Made by a program: the position numbers and the translations under genes. A DNA stretch of 64,000 bases from Ridgeia piscesae (Eukaryota; Annelida; Polychaeta; Sabellida; Siboglinidae): the NCBI GenBank assembly GCA_025642075.2, contig JAODUO010000546.1:472664-536663 (forward strand), written 5' to 3'. Numbering within the stretch: the first letter of the stretch is position 1; each line of letters begins with the position of its first letter. Of the stretch, positions 11,087-22,160 are shown piece by piece. The notes beneath the pieces were generated by a model that saw only the letters and a program-made list of their open reading frames with translations, was not told the DNA's origin and did not search any database.

Positions 11087-14000
11087 GTGAGTACTGAATA
11101 CTGCTTCTATGTCACTAGGCTATAGTGGCCAAGTTTCCTTTTTCATTTTAATGACAATTTCTAAAAGTTTGTACCTTTATTTGAGATTTGGAAGTTGCAT
11201 GATGTTCATCACCAGAATGGTTTTAGAAGAAAACGTTGGCTACCATCTACGTAGAGCTCATAATAAAAATGGCAAATTTGTGGCACCATTTTTGTCGGAA
11301 AGAAACAGCACATTCGTATAGACGTGAGTCAGTAGATTTGTGGCGCCGCACTAATATATTGTTGAAATTATTCCTATGCCAATCCTTCATTTCTACTTTA
11401 GATTCTTGAGTTTTCTATCAAGCAGACGTACGTTACTGACATGAGTGTGGACTGATGCTATTTGCCTGATGCCACGCCATGGCACGGCTCTCCCCAGCCA
11501 AAGGTTGTTCCCATCCATCAAAAGCACATCTCGGTTGATCAGAAAGTCTGTTTGCTAATGATTCTTGATGTGTTAGTCAGCTGAAGCCAGCCTTTCTTTG
11601 TTTTCTAAACCACATCGAGAGAGATTCCAGACATGGCTGTTGTTGGATTAGGTGCAAGAAAGAGGTTTCCATGGTGACTGCCCAAACACCTGGCCCGTGC
11701 CCCATGTGGCTTGCTGGATCTAACTTATTGACAGGAGGCAGCTTCCTACCTGGAACATGTGTGGGTGTTTATGCCAGTCAAAAAATTTCATTTACCACAT
11801 GAGCCTTTATGTGAAGGTGTTGTTGTGAAGGTTTGTTGAGTTAGTTGACTGAGATGGACAGAATGCAGAAAGAACGAATGAAGTGAGATTGATTCAGAGG
11901 CCATGGTAAACACAAGACATCGTAGAAAGAGAAGACCAATATAAATATGTCAGAAAGGGGTGGAGTTATCTGAAAACAGCGGGGTGAACAGGCAGGAGTG
12001 CGGAGAACTGTGCTGATATATGGGGATTGCTCCGTGGGAGGAAGAAGCAGTTGGAGCATCGCTGGGATTAAGAGGGAAAAAGCTGTAATTCTGTTGCCAG
12101 CTACACATGCCTTGTGAGGTGCATCATGAGACAGGCCTGTAGTGTCTAATGATCACTTATAGCCAGGCCATAATCAGCTACCTCAGTCGACTTACAGCAG
12201 TGGAGTACAAACAAATTAATGATGTCACACCCCACCAGTTATGACTATGCCTGTCGCTCTCAAATGCCTGTAATTGAGAGGTGTCTGTGTGGACCCACCT
12301 AATCACAAGTCAATGCGATTGTTAGAAGTTTTGTAGTTGAATTTTTACAACGACAGTATTCACTGTTTCACCCCGTCTGTGAGAGAGTGCAGCTAGGCAG
12401 AGATTGACGTGTATTGATAAGTGACGTTGTTTAGTGAAAGGTGTCATTAGTGTCATAGGATTACACTGACGCAACAGCGTGTTGCTATGCTACAGTTGAC
12501 ACGTCATCCTAATTATATGTTTGCGTGACGTGATTTGTGGTATTTATTAGTCTATTGTTGTATATAATTGCCTCCGTTGATCTAATATTAGCCTTGTTTG
12601 TGCTGCTTTCTCTCACTATCTGCGCCAGGCCTCAAGCTTAAGTTATTTCAGGAAATATTGGTGACATCAAGATTGTCTATTCCTAAAGCTGAGAACCTTT
12701 CGGCAAAAACCGCCCAGTTGGTATTTCTAAAAGCGATATTTAATTATTGAAATGATAAATCACCCACATTATTTTCACATGACGTGAATTGGGATATTTT
12801 GAAGTCTGTTGCCATCTATAATTACCTCCACTCATCTAATGTTAGCCTTATTTTGCAGCTTTCTGTCAGTTTCCTCAGACAGTTCTGTACACTTACATTA
12901 TTTCAGGAATTATGGATACTTAGACTGTTTTTCTTCTTAATGCTGGTTATAATATTTCTCAAGCTAATTTAATTACCACATCTTACAGTTCATATTTAAT
13001 ATGTGGAGAGTGGAGACCCACAAAATGTGTGTGAACCTTATATTTTATGATACCCATCTTACATTGTCTGTTTGTTTTCCAAAGGATTGTGATGTTAAAA
13101 GTAATTGTATAGGTTATGGGAAAATTACATTTGTAGGTGAGCCAAACTCAACATAAAACATTGAGTAGTCAGACAGACAGTGTGTAAGTGCATGAATCTG
13201 TGGCATCTTCTAAGAAATGTGTTCACCGCAGCCTCCCAGCATCTTCTGACTCCATCCTGTGTAGGATGCTGCAGTCGCTATCCTTTCTTTGACAAGACCC
13301 CTTACCGTGGTAATCCAGGCACCTACCTTTGCCACCTGTCAGGCCAGACTGTGGTCTCACAGGCTTTGTTGACACCTGTTTTCGGAGACAAAGCTTCACT
13401 GTGAACTCATCAGCCAGTTACAAATTAATGATACCAGCACACTCGGCGACAAAGACAGTCTGCGCTAGAGAATAAAGAACGGCAGAGGGAGGAGACAATG
13501 TACGCGTGAAGGTGTGCTTCTTTGCTTAATCAAGCTGTCTCCACATTGCAGAGTTGCGATGGAAATCGGAATTATGCAGTTGAAATGGGCTATTGAGGTT
13601 ACGTGTAGTGTAACTTAAGCCCAGAAAGTAGTTGTATGTAGGGGCCATGAATACGTATAGGTATTGGCTGATGGCTTGGTGAACAAAATAAGTTATTTGA
13701 CATCATCTGTTTGGCTCACTATCTGTTTCTGAGGTCGCTCTAGCAAGATCTCTTATTTTACTCGTTGCTTCACTGGAATAGGATGTTAGATTTTTGTTTT
13801 TTATGTATTTGTTAAATCTAGTGTTCCCGGTATTTCAGAGTGATGATGTTATTGTTTGCGTTCGACACAACCTGACCTGTGCAAAGCATATAGCAAATGT
13901 TACATAGTTATGTAACAATTAATGATTAGTGATGGATTACCAGGTAGTCACTTGCACCAGTAGTCATAAATTCACAAACATGAATTTACAAGTAGCATGA

Positions 14001-17000
14001 TTTGTGCCAGCAAACTCGCAAAATAGGATGATGTTTGGATTCTAGAATACACTGTAGAGTGAACAGGTTGCTTGTCTAATTGATCAAGCAGTGCCGCATT
14101 TGTTTGTCCAGGCACTTCTGGGGCATGTAGTTTGTGTGTTATTGTGGTCTACATGGTGATGTGACAGTGTCGTGTGTGTGTTACAGCTGTCTACGTGGTG
14201 ATGTGAGAGTGTCGTGTGTGTGTTACAGCTGTCTACGTGGTGATGTGAGAGTGTCGTGTGTGTGTGTTACAGCTGTCTACATGGTGATGTGAGAGTGTCG
14301 TGTGTGTTACAGTGGTCTACGTGGTGATGTGAGAGTGTCGTGTGTGTTACAGTGGTCTACGTGGTGATGTGAGAGTGTCGTGTGTGTTACAGCGGTCTAC
14401 ATGGTGATGTGACAGTGTCGTGTGTGTTACAGCTGTCTACGTGGTGATGTGAGAGTGTCGTGTGTGTTACAGCGGTCTACATGGTGATGTGACAGTGTCG
14501 GTGTGTGTTACAGCGGTCTACGTGGTGATGTGACAGTGTCGTGTGTGTTACAGCGGTCTACGTGGTGATGTGAGAGTGTCGTGTGGGTTACAGTGGTCTA
14601 CGTGGTGATGTGAGAGTGTCGTGTGTGTTACAGTGGTCTACGTGGTGATGTGAGAGTGTCGTGTGTGTTACAGTGGTCTACGTGGTGATGTGACAGTGTC
14701 GTGTGTGTTACAGTGGTCTACGTGGTGATGTGACAGTGTCGTGTGTGTTACAGTGGTCTACGTGGTGATGTGACAGTGTCGTGTGTGTTACAGCTGTCTA
14801 CGTGGTGATGTGAGAGTGTCGTGTGTGTTACAGTGGTCTACGTGGTGATGTGAGAGTGTCGTGTGTGTTACAGTGGTCTACGTGGTGATGTGAGAGTGTC
14901 GTGTGTGTTACAGTGGTCTACGTGGTGATGTGACAGTGTCGTGTGTGTTACAGTGGTCTACGTGGTGATGTGACAGTGTCGTGAGTGTTACAGCTGTCTA
15001 CGTGGTGATGTGACAGTGTCGTGTGTGTTACAGCTGTCTACGTGGTGATGTGAGAGTGTTGTGTGTGTTACAGCGGTCTACGTGGTGATGTGAGAGTGTT
15101 GTGTGTGTTACAGTGGTCTACCTGGTGATGTGACAATGTCGGGTGTGTTATTGTGGTCTACATGGTGATGTGACAGTGTTGTGTGTGTTACAGCAGTCTG
15201 CGTGGTGGTGTGACAGTGTTGTATGTGTTACAGCGGTCTATAAGGTGATGTGACAGTGTCGTGTGTGTTACAGCTGTCTACGTGGTGGTGTGACAGTGTC
15301 GTGTGTGTTACAGCTGTCTACGTGGTGATGTGACAGTGTTGTGTGTGTTACAGCGGTCTACGTGGTGATGTGACAGTGTTGTGTGTGTTACAGCTGTCTA
15401 CGTGGTGGTGTGACAGTGTCCTGTGTGTTACAGCTGTCTACGTGGTGATGTGACAGTGTTGTGTGTGTTACAGCTGTCTACGTGGTGGTGTGACAGTGTC
15501 GTGTGTGTTACAGCGGTCTACATGGTGATGTGACAGTGTCGTGTGTGTTACAGCTGTCTACGTGATGTGACAGTGTTGTGTGTGTTACAGCTGTCTACGT
15601 GGTGGTGTGACAGTGTTGTATGTGTTACAGCGGTCTATAAGGTGATGTGACAGTGTCGTGTGTGTTACAGCTGTCTACGTGGTGATGTGACAGTGTTGTG
15701 TGTGTTACAGCTGTCTACATGGTGATGTGTTACAACGTGCTGTGTGACAAGTACGCGACGCGGCAACTGTACGGCTACTGCCCAAGCTGGGCACTCAACT
15801 GGGACTACCGCAAGAAGGCGATCCTAGAGGAGATTCGCCAGTACAACGCTGACATCGTCAGTCTACAGGTGGGTCGACCTCTCCCACACTCTACGCACAT
15901 TCTCCCATCTCCACCTTCTTGGTGCCCCATGCCACAGCCCTGAGCCATGTAGCTCGTAACTACCCAACTGCCAGCACCTTGCAAGTCCCAGACTCCAAGA
16001 ACGTTGCTACTTTTAAAATTATGTAACTCCCAGGCACATGCAACTTTTACAGCTATGCACCTCCCAGAACCATGCAGCTCATTGAACCACACAACTCCTA
16101 GAATCAACACAACTCTTAGAACCAATATCCAGAACCATGCAAATCACGTAGAGTTGTAACTTGCAGAAGCGCAAATAATCTATGCAAATAATCTATGCTA
16201 TTATCACTACTGGGCACAATTGAAAAAAGCTCCACAAACACACTCGATGGTACTAGTTTGATTTGTAACTAAATGATTCTACATAAGATAATTGAAAAAC
16301 AGAATTGTAGAAGAAGCAATTGTGTATGGGCAGCGCACACATCTGCAGCTTGAAGCTGGAGAAGCTGTCTGGATCAAGTGCACCAGTTCATCAACGACAC
16401 CAGAAAAGTCTGCGGAAACACTTGCCCATCTCATAACTACCACGTAAATCATCGCCACTCAGACCCTTCACAAGATTCATTGCAGAAACAAACCGGAGAA
16501 ACGATGCAGTTGATTAGACCCTAGCAGTGCGTGAACCCGGAGACATGCTCCATGGCTGCGGCAGTCTGCAGTGAATACGTCATCTGCATAGTTATGCAAT
16601 ACACAGGCACCGTGTACATGTACGAGCGCATTCACGATGACCGGCGCAGCTGCCTCGCGTTTCTGCTGACATCTTCATGCTCCCCCACTAATGCAGGCGC
16701 TGCCTAGATGTGACCGATATACCTTCTGCAGATAAGACAGCTTTATGGATGCGTTCTCGGAAATTCCACGAGCCTGCTGCATTGTACTTGTAGGACTGCA
16801 ACATGCACTCTGGCCCACAAATCACTGTTCCCTTTTTGTTGTTGTGCCCTTCCCACTGTCAGAGGAGCACTTATACGATACCTATTGCTAGATATGTGTA
16901 CAAAATGTTAAATGACAGCTTCCATGCTTGCCTGTAAACATTGCTTTGTGTTAAGACAGAAACAGTTGCCTCATACTGGTACATCATCACACACCATATG

Positions 17001-19701
17001 AAACAGTGTTATATTCATGCATGAAATGTGTTGGTCTTCTCTTCAGGAGGTAGAAACAGAACAGTTCTACAAGTTCTTCCTGCCAGAGCTAAAGAAGGAC
17101 GGGTATCATGGAATATTCTCGCCAAAGTCACGTGCGCGAACGATGTCAGAAGCTGAGCGGAAACACGTTGATGGTTGTGCTATCTTCTTCCGCACATCAA
17201 AGTAAGTAGTCATTTGCAGCGTTAAACTTCATTGTGCAGTTTTATGTGAATTACGGTTGAACAAAAGAACAGACACATTTGGTGTGGTGATCACTGGGAT
17301 TTACCATTATTTCAAGTGTTAAATGAATTTTTTAAAGTTTTTAGCACATTTAGTTTTTTTATCTATGCCATCACATCATCTGAATTCACAAGCTCTCTAT
17401 CATGTCAAACAAACATCAAGAGCAACACTACTCTGTTACTCTGTCAGCAACGCACCCAATAAGCTGGTAGCCATGGCATTGACTTTGACCTTTGCAGGTT
17501 CACGCTAGTCAAGGAGCACCTGGTGGAGTTCAACCAACTGGCGATGGCGAGCGCAGAAGGGTCACATGACATGATCAACCGGGTGATGACGAAAGACAAC
17601 ATTGGTCTGGCAGCACTGCTCGAGACGAAAGACGAAGTCTGGGAGAACGGTAGGTTCAACCTCGCTAAATTTGACAAGTAAGACAGAGTAAAGCCTCGTA
17701 GGGCTGATAGAACTCGGTTAAAGTGGCCAATGATCAAACCAATAACTGTGTAAACAGACCTTTTACAAAGTTGTTTTGTTGACTGATGGACAGTCAACAA
17801 AGACATGAATGGAGTATGAACGTGGTTAAAAATATCACACCGGGAAGGGACACACGCACACGCACACGCCACGCAATACGCACACGCACACGCACAAAAA
17901 AGCAAAGGCATCCTTGTCCACTTTCCTGTGGGTGGGATGTCTTGCTCTGGCCTTGTCAAACCTGTGCCCTGTCTCCATCAAGTTTCGCTGACCGGCGTGT
18001 CCTGTGACAGGTCAGCCATCGGAGAGCCAGGTGCGGCAGCCGCTGTTGGTGGCGACGTGTCACGTCCACTGGGACCCCGAGTACTGTGACGTCAAGCTCA
18101 TCCAGACCATGATCCTTATGTCGGAGCTGAAGAACATCATTGAGGAGTCACAGAGGAGCTTCCGGCCGGGATCAACTGCCCCTGCCTGCAACAACATCCC
18201 CCTAATCCTCTGTGGAGACTTCAACTCACTGCCCGACTCAGGTGGGTGGAGGGAGGGCAGGCGATTGTTTGTACACTGGGTGTGTCGTAGCCATTGTGTG
18301 TACAGGGGGTGGGTGTATCATAGCCATAGTGGATACATTGGGAGTATCATAGCTAATGTGTGTACATTGGTAATATCATTGCTATTGTGTGTACAAATAA
18401 TACAATGTACATGTACTACAATGGGTGTATCATAGCAATGGTGTGTACACTGGGTGTATCACAACCATGGTGTGTACACTGGGTATAGTGTAGCCATTGT
18501 ACAGCATTGTACACATTATGTGGGCTAGGTGTTGTACAGGGCCAATGGTTGTATGTATGGTAGTTGTTGTACAAGAGTGGATGTATGATAGCTATTGTAT
18601 ATGGGTGTACAACAGTGGGTGTATGATAGCTATTGTATACAGGTGTACAATGGTGGGTGTATGGTGTATTGTACACCAGCACCATATGACAGCCAGTGTA
18701 TGACGGGTTCTATAAGAGATATGTGTTCTGCAGGTGTGGTTGAGTTCCTCAACTCTAGTCGTGTGGCGGCCAACCACGAGGACTTCAAAGACCTCGGCTA
18801 CGAGGACTGTCTGCGCAAACTAAGCACCTCTGACAACAAGGACATGTTCACACACGGCTTCAACCTCATGCTCGCCTATGCGAAAGAGCTCATGCCATAC
18901 ACAAACTATACGTGAGTTACTTTCGTCTGTGTGCCCAGTGCACACTCCTATGGCTGTTCTAAACGTTGTTGTATAATGAAAATAAATACAATGTACTGAT
19001 GTCAAATTACATCCGCTGTGTTTCTTGGGAATATGCCTAGGAAAAAAATATGTTCTCTATGATTGTATGTTCGAAATTTAATTTCATAGGTGTGCTAAAA
19101 TATGACTATAATAAATCTTCCATCTTTTATAGCTAATTACTTGGACCACCAAAAATAGAAACTCATTATCCACAGCCACGACAATGTTTTTTTCCAAACG
19201 GACGTAATAGGTGAATGAGCGAGTGGAATAATGTGGATAATTTTGTCATATTGTTGGGTGTTAATTAATTGTATAATTAATTAGATTTATTTTTGGTTGT
19301 GATAGTTGAGCCTCGGTTGTTGATGTCTGTTGCGATAGTCAGGCATTGGAGGTTGACGTGTTGTTGGTGTCTGTTGTTGCAGGTTTGACTTCAAGGGTGT
19401 CATCGACTACGTGTTCCTGTCACGTGAGTTCATGCGTCCACTGGGCGTGCTTGGGCCACTTGACCAGGAGTGGTACCGCAACAACAAGGTGGTCGGCTGT
19501 CCTCATCCGCACGTGCCGTCCGACCATCTGTCACTCCTCGTTGAGATAGAGATGTGTGCCGGGCCAACCGCATTGCCGGGATCTACAGGGGCCAGCAAGA
19601 ATGGCAAAAACACTGGCAGCAGCAACAGTAGCGGTGGTAGCGGCGGTGGCAGCAGCAGCAGCAGCAGTGCGAAAGGGAATAACTTCTACGTGCGCCGGTA
19701 G
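11018..19701 (+). CDS. CNOT6: CCR4-NOT transcription complex subunit 6 (CCR4 deadenylase), 3' seven exons
   Basis: The product is the catalytic nuclease half of the CCR4-type mRNA deadenylase, which removes poly(A) tails as part of the cytoplasmic CCR4-NOT complex. Visible exons are 11018-11086, 15711-15868, 17047-17201, 17498-17649, 18011-18241, 18734-18911 and 19383-19701; phases agree throughout and give 419 codons before TAG. Hallmarks include PPPRPWI, VMCYNVLCDKYATRQLYGY, SPKSRARTMSE, RVMTKDNIG, HWDPEY and CPHPHVPSDH. The endonuclease/exonuclease/phosphatase catalytic residues are present: Glu in SLQEVETEQ (visible residue 76), Asp in CGDFNSLPDSG (247) and His in PSDH (362). The N-terminal leucine-rich repeats expected in this family are not in the window. 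The C-terminus carries an unusual Ser/Gly-rich tail of roughly 35 residues ending FYVRR. CNOT6 and CNOT6L cannot be told apart in an invertebrate. Confidence 0.96.
11087..14129 (+). other. CNOT6 intron, unique part
   Basis: Intron sequence before the 40-bp acceptor array. I see no exon, SINE or other recognisable element in it; several short open frames are unconvincing. The T-rich block at 12.6-12.97 kb has two similar segments around GTTGCCATCTATAATTACCTCC and GTTGTATATAATTGCCTCC, suggesting an old local duplication. Confidence 0.5.
14130..15735 (+). repeat. 40-bp minisatellite made of the CNOT6 3' splice site
   Basis: About 40 tandem copies. Each includes GTGTTACAG followed by CTGTCTACGTGGTGATGTGA. 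The last copy is the true intron-exon junction: TGTGTTACAG, then exon bases CTGTCTACATGGTGATGTG. The array therefore fills the 3' end of the intron and runs into the first 20 or so exon bases. In every upstream copy the exon-like part reads in the real frame to a TGA after ValValMet, whereas the real exon reads TGT TAC there. Frequent variants are CTGTCTAC, CGGTCTAC and TGGTCTAC, and GTGACAG or GTGAGAG. Confidence 0.95.
15711..15868 (+). CDS. CNOT6: CNOT6 exon, start of nuclease domain
   Basis: The acceptor TGTGTTACAG is the last unit of the preceding array; the donor is CAG followed by GTGGGT. The exon enters with two bases, has 52 full codons and ends in phase 0 with SLQ. It encodes VYMVMCYNVLCDKYATRQLY and the conserved WALNWDYRKKAIL segment. 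Conservation from exon base 20 on makes this the only plausible functional copy of the array acceptor. Confidence 0.96.
15869..17046 (+). other. CNOT6 intron with degenerate short repeats
   Basis: The first 300 bases contain loosely repeated phrases such as AACTCCCAG and ACCATGCA with spacing near 35 bases, an eroded tandem array. The section 16.32-16.87 kb has higher GC and CpG than its surroundings, but no recognisable reading frame or element. Confidence 0.4.
17047..17201 (+). CDS. CNOT6: CNOT6 exon with catalytic Glu
   Basis: Acceptor CTTCTCTTCAG, donor AA followed by GTAAGTAG. It starts in phase 0 with EVETEQFYKFFLPEL, whose first Glu is the metal-binding catalytic residue of the family. 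It continues through SPKSRARTMSEAERKHVDGC and leaves two bases. Confidence 0.96.
17498..17649 (+). CDS. CNOT6: CNOT6 exon, nuclease core
   Basis: Acceptor CCTTTGCAG, donor AACG followed by GTAGGT. It completes Lys, then encodes FTLVKEHLVEFNQLAMAS and MINRVMTKDNIGLAALLE, both close to the vertebrate proteins. It leaves one base. Confidence 0.95.
18011..18241 (+). CDS. CNOT6: CNOT6 exon with catalytic Asp
   Basis: Acceptor CCTGTGACAG, donor CAG followed by TGGGTGG read as G then GTGGGT. The 231-base exon encodes VATCHVHWDPEYCDVKLIQT and ends at CGDFNSLPDS, which contains the catalytic Asp and Asn. A family-variable region lies between these two motifs. Confidence 0.95.
18260..18710 (+). repeat. 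Degenerate 30-bp tandem array filling a CNOT6 intron
   Basis: Roughly 15 eroded units built on TGGGTGTATCATAGCCATGG and TGTGTACAC. The array occupies almost the whole 492-base intron between the exons ending at 18241 and starting at 18734. Unlike the junction arrays, the units do not reproduce the donor or acceptor. Confidence 0.7.
18734..18911 (+). CDS. CNOT6: CNOT6 exon, nuclease domain
   Basis: Acceptor TGTTCTGCAG, donor AC followed by GTGAGTTA. It encodes VVEFLNSSRVAANHEDFKDL and then FTHGFNLMLAYAKELMPYTN, in the positions of the matching vertebrate segments. It leaves two bases, which join the next exon as Thr. Confidence 0.95.
19383..19701 (+). CDS. CNOT6: CNOT6 terminal coding exon
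   Basis: Acceptor GTTGTTGCAG. The exon encodes FDFKGVIDYVFLSREFMRPL, then GCPHPHVPSDHLSLL with the catalytic His, then a tail absent from vertebrate proteins as I know them: a Ser/Gly/Asn-rich run built largely of AGC and GGT/GGC codons. It ends NNFYVRR before TAG at 19699-19701. Confidence 0.96.
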
Positions 19702-22160
19702 TCAGTGCTATTCGTTGCCACGGCGGCAGCAGCAATGTTGGCAGCTCCACCCTTAGTGTATCGATGTGACCAGAGCGGCAGCACTAGAGGCAGCACTGTT
19801 CCACAACCTCAGGTTTCTGTCGGGAAAATTCGGAAACGATAGCAGCAGCAGCAGCAGCAATGGAACCCTTAGAACCAGAATCCCAACATATCATGGTGGG
19901 CGGGCGGCAGTGTTTGAATCTACTCGAACCTGTCCCTGCCTGTCGTCACGTGGCATTAGATAGACACGCATCTGGATGTCTCTTTAAGTTTGTCGCAACC
20001 TTTGTTCTGTGGTGACGAGTCGTTACAAGGCGCCGCTGTCGTCTCTCCGACACCGGCGTCAGTAGCGCTGTTAATGTCACTGGTTCATGTGTGTCATTTT
20101 AACGTCTCTAGGTGTCGGCGTCACTGCTCGCTTGTGTACGCTGTTGCTTGCAGTACGGGTGTACGATGGCCTGGTCACTTGTGCACGTGTGCGTGCTCAC
20201 ACGAGCCAAGCAATCGTCCCACTACTGTTGGCTTGTATTTGCTTAGCTTTGAAGATTTTAACTAAGTTCGTCATTGCCAGGATGCGATAAATTCGTTTCG
20301 GGAATGGCAAAGTGGTCATTTGTTAGGGTATTCGACGACGTCACAAAACAAGTAGGATGTGTGGTAATTAGGAACCGTGGGTGCTTGAACATATTGCCGC
20401 TGGTTATTTACGAGAGCTTACGACATGATGTGTGTTAATGTGGAATCTTATTCCACATGTCAAGAATTCTGTGGGGTTTCGGGTACTTGCAAACAGTTTT
20501 GTTTAAGAAACTGTTTGCTATTTGGTGATGCAGTAATGCCGTGGTTGTGTGATCAGATGTCCTTGTTGTGGCTAGTTTTAAGTTTTAGCACTTTGTTGGC
20601 AAGCATGGGCCATCACTCGCCACTGGCTGGGCTACCTGTCTGTATCAATGGGGTGTCGGCTTAACTTGGGTCTTCTGCCATATACCTTTGGGGATCCAAT
20701 CTGGGGGTCCAATCTGGGGGTCACTCATAGCTACCGTAATGTATCCAAGTAAGAAACGTCTGAATTTTTTGTTTATTGCCTACTAATTCTGCAGCTTTGT
20801 TTTTAACTGTATAAATATCTATTTTGAGACAAGAGCAGCTGATAGTTCTCACTTGTTTGTGGTGTTTTGACTGAGGCAGCTAAACGTGGACAGCCTTTTT
20901 TTATTATTATTATGACTGGGTGCACAAGGTCGAAAATTTTGTTATGGGGAAATGCTCAAAATAATTTCTGTTGAATTTGTTAACCGCTCCGCGAGGGGCT
21001 TTATCGGCGAAGGCATTGTTTGTGTTAATGCACTGTGTTTGGATCCTGACAGTTCACAGTGACCCGACCCTCTTCCTGGGCTACTCCAAGTTGGCTGGGT
21101 TACATACAACCTGTAGAATCTCTGGGTGTGCGACGATCGTCCTATGCAAGACAAATCTCAGTTCTCTCCGTCTCGCGTTTTATCATGCCACAGCCGTAAC
21201 TGGTGGCGCCGGCGAGTAGACGCCCACGTCGCAATTTTACTGAATCTTGCTTGCACTGCCTGCATTTCGTTGGCCTATCACCTGGATGCAATGCACTCTC
21301 TGTACAGATCTGGTTTTATTGTTTTAAACGAGTCGGGGTGATTGATGAAAACTGCCAGAAATCGTGCCACGTTTGAGCGACGAATGTAGCCGACTCACGA
21401 GCGTGGCAATGTGATCATGTACTATGAAATTGAATGTGACAGTTTCTAGACTACAGTTAGTTGGCCATCCGAGGAGTCGGTGACTTAACTTAAGAATTTT
21501 TAACGCCTGCACCAAGTTGTATCTATTGTTGTTTGTTTGTCCACGTGTTCCGTTTCGTTGCAGCGGACGCCGTTGCGTGCGCGTGCCCCTGCGAATCGTC
21601 GTCGTTGTACCGAGATCATATTTGATATTTCTAGTGTATTCTTCTTGCTTTTACATTTTAAACAAATCATGGGACGTAGTTTTTATCCATTGCAGTTTCG
21701 ATGAACTAGGCGATATGGACTTAGGTGATGTAGTGATTGACTCGTCATTGTCTTGATTTGCTGTAGTAGGCAGCGCACTTCGTGCACGATAGTTGTCCGA
21801 GGGGGAGGGTTAACTTAACCGCAGGACAAAGGGGGTTGAGTGCAGTGTCATGTGAACACAGCCAACAGCAGAGCCCAACTGACAGCGGCGTTCCCGGTAG
21901 CACCAAAGTTTGCCACATTAGAACCAACCGACCAATGCAGCGAGGCCGCGACATCGTTTCAACATTCCCGTCACGCTGGTTGTGTCTCGCACCGCATGTT
22001 TGTCCAGGTTTCCCGAGGTTGTGCGTAAGTGGGAGAGGGACCATCGGTGGATCCCGGGGCACACTCGGGCGTCCACGAGTTACGTCGGTGCCATTAACAG
22101 TGATTATGACGTGTAATGTTCATCGAGAAATAAATGAAGTTGTATACTGAAACAAAACAA
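19702..22160 (+). other. CNOT6 3' untranslated region (inferred)
   Basis: This stretch follows the stop codon and is richer in CpG and GC than the introns. It contains AGC/CAG runs at about 19720-19740 and 19843-19860, continuing the repeat type of the coding tail. A canonical AATAAA lies at 22129-22134, followed within 20-30 bases by A-rich then GT-rich sequence, so cleavage near 22155 is likely. No other gene is seen. Confidence 0.65.
22129..22134 (+). terminator. CNOT6 poly(A) signal
   Basis: AATAAA followed by a GTGGTTGTGTGTCG downstream GT-rich element. This is the best match for the end of a 2.4-kb 3' UTR. Confidence 0.6.
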
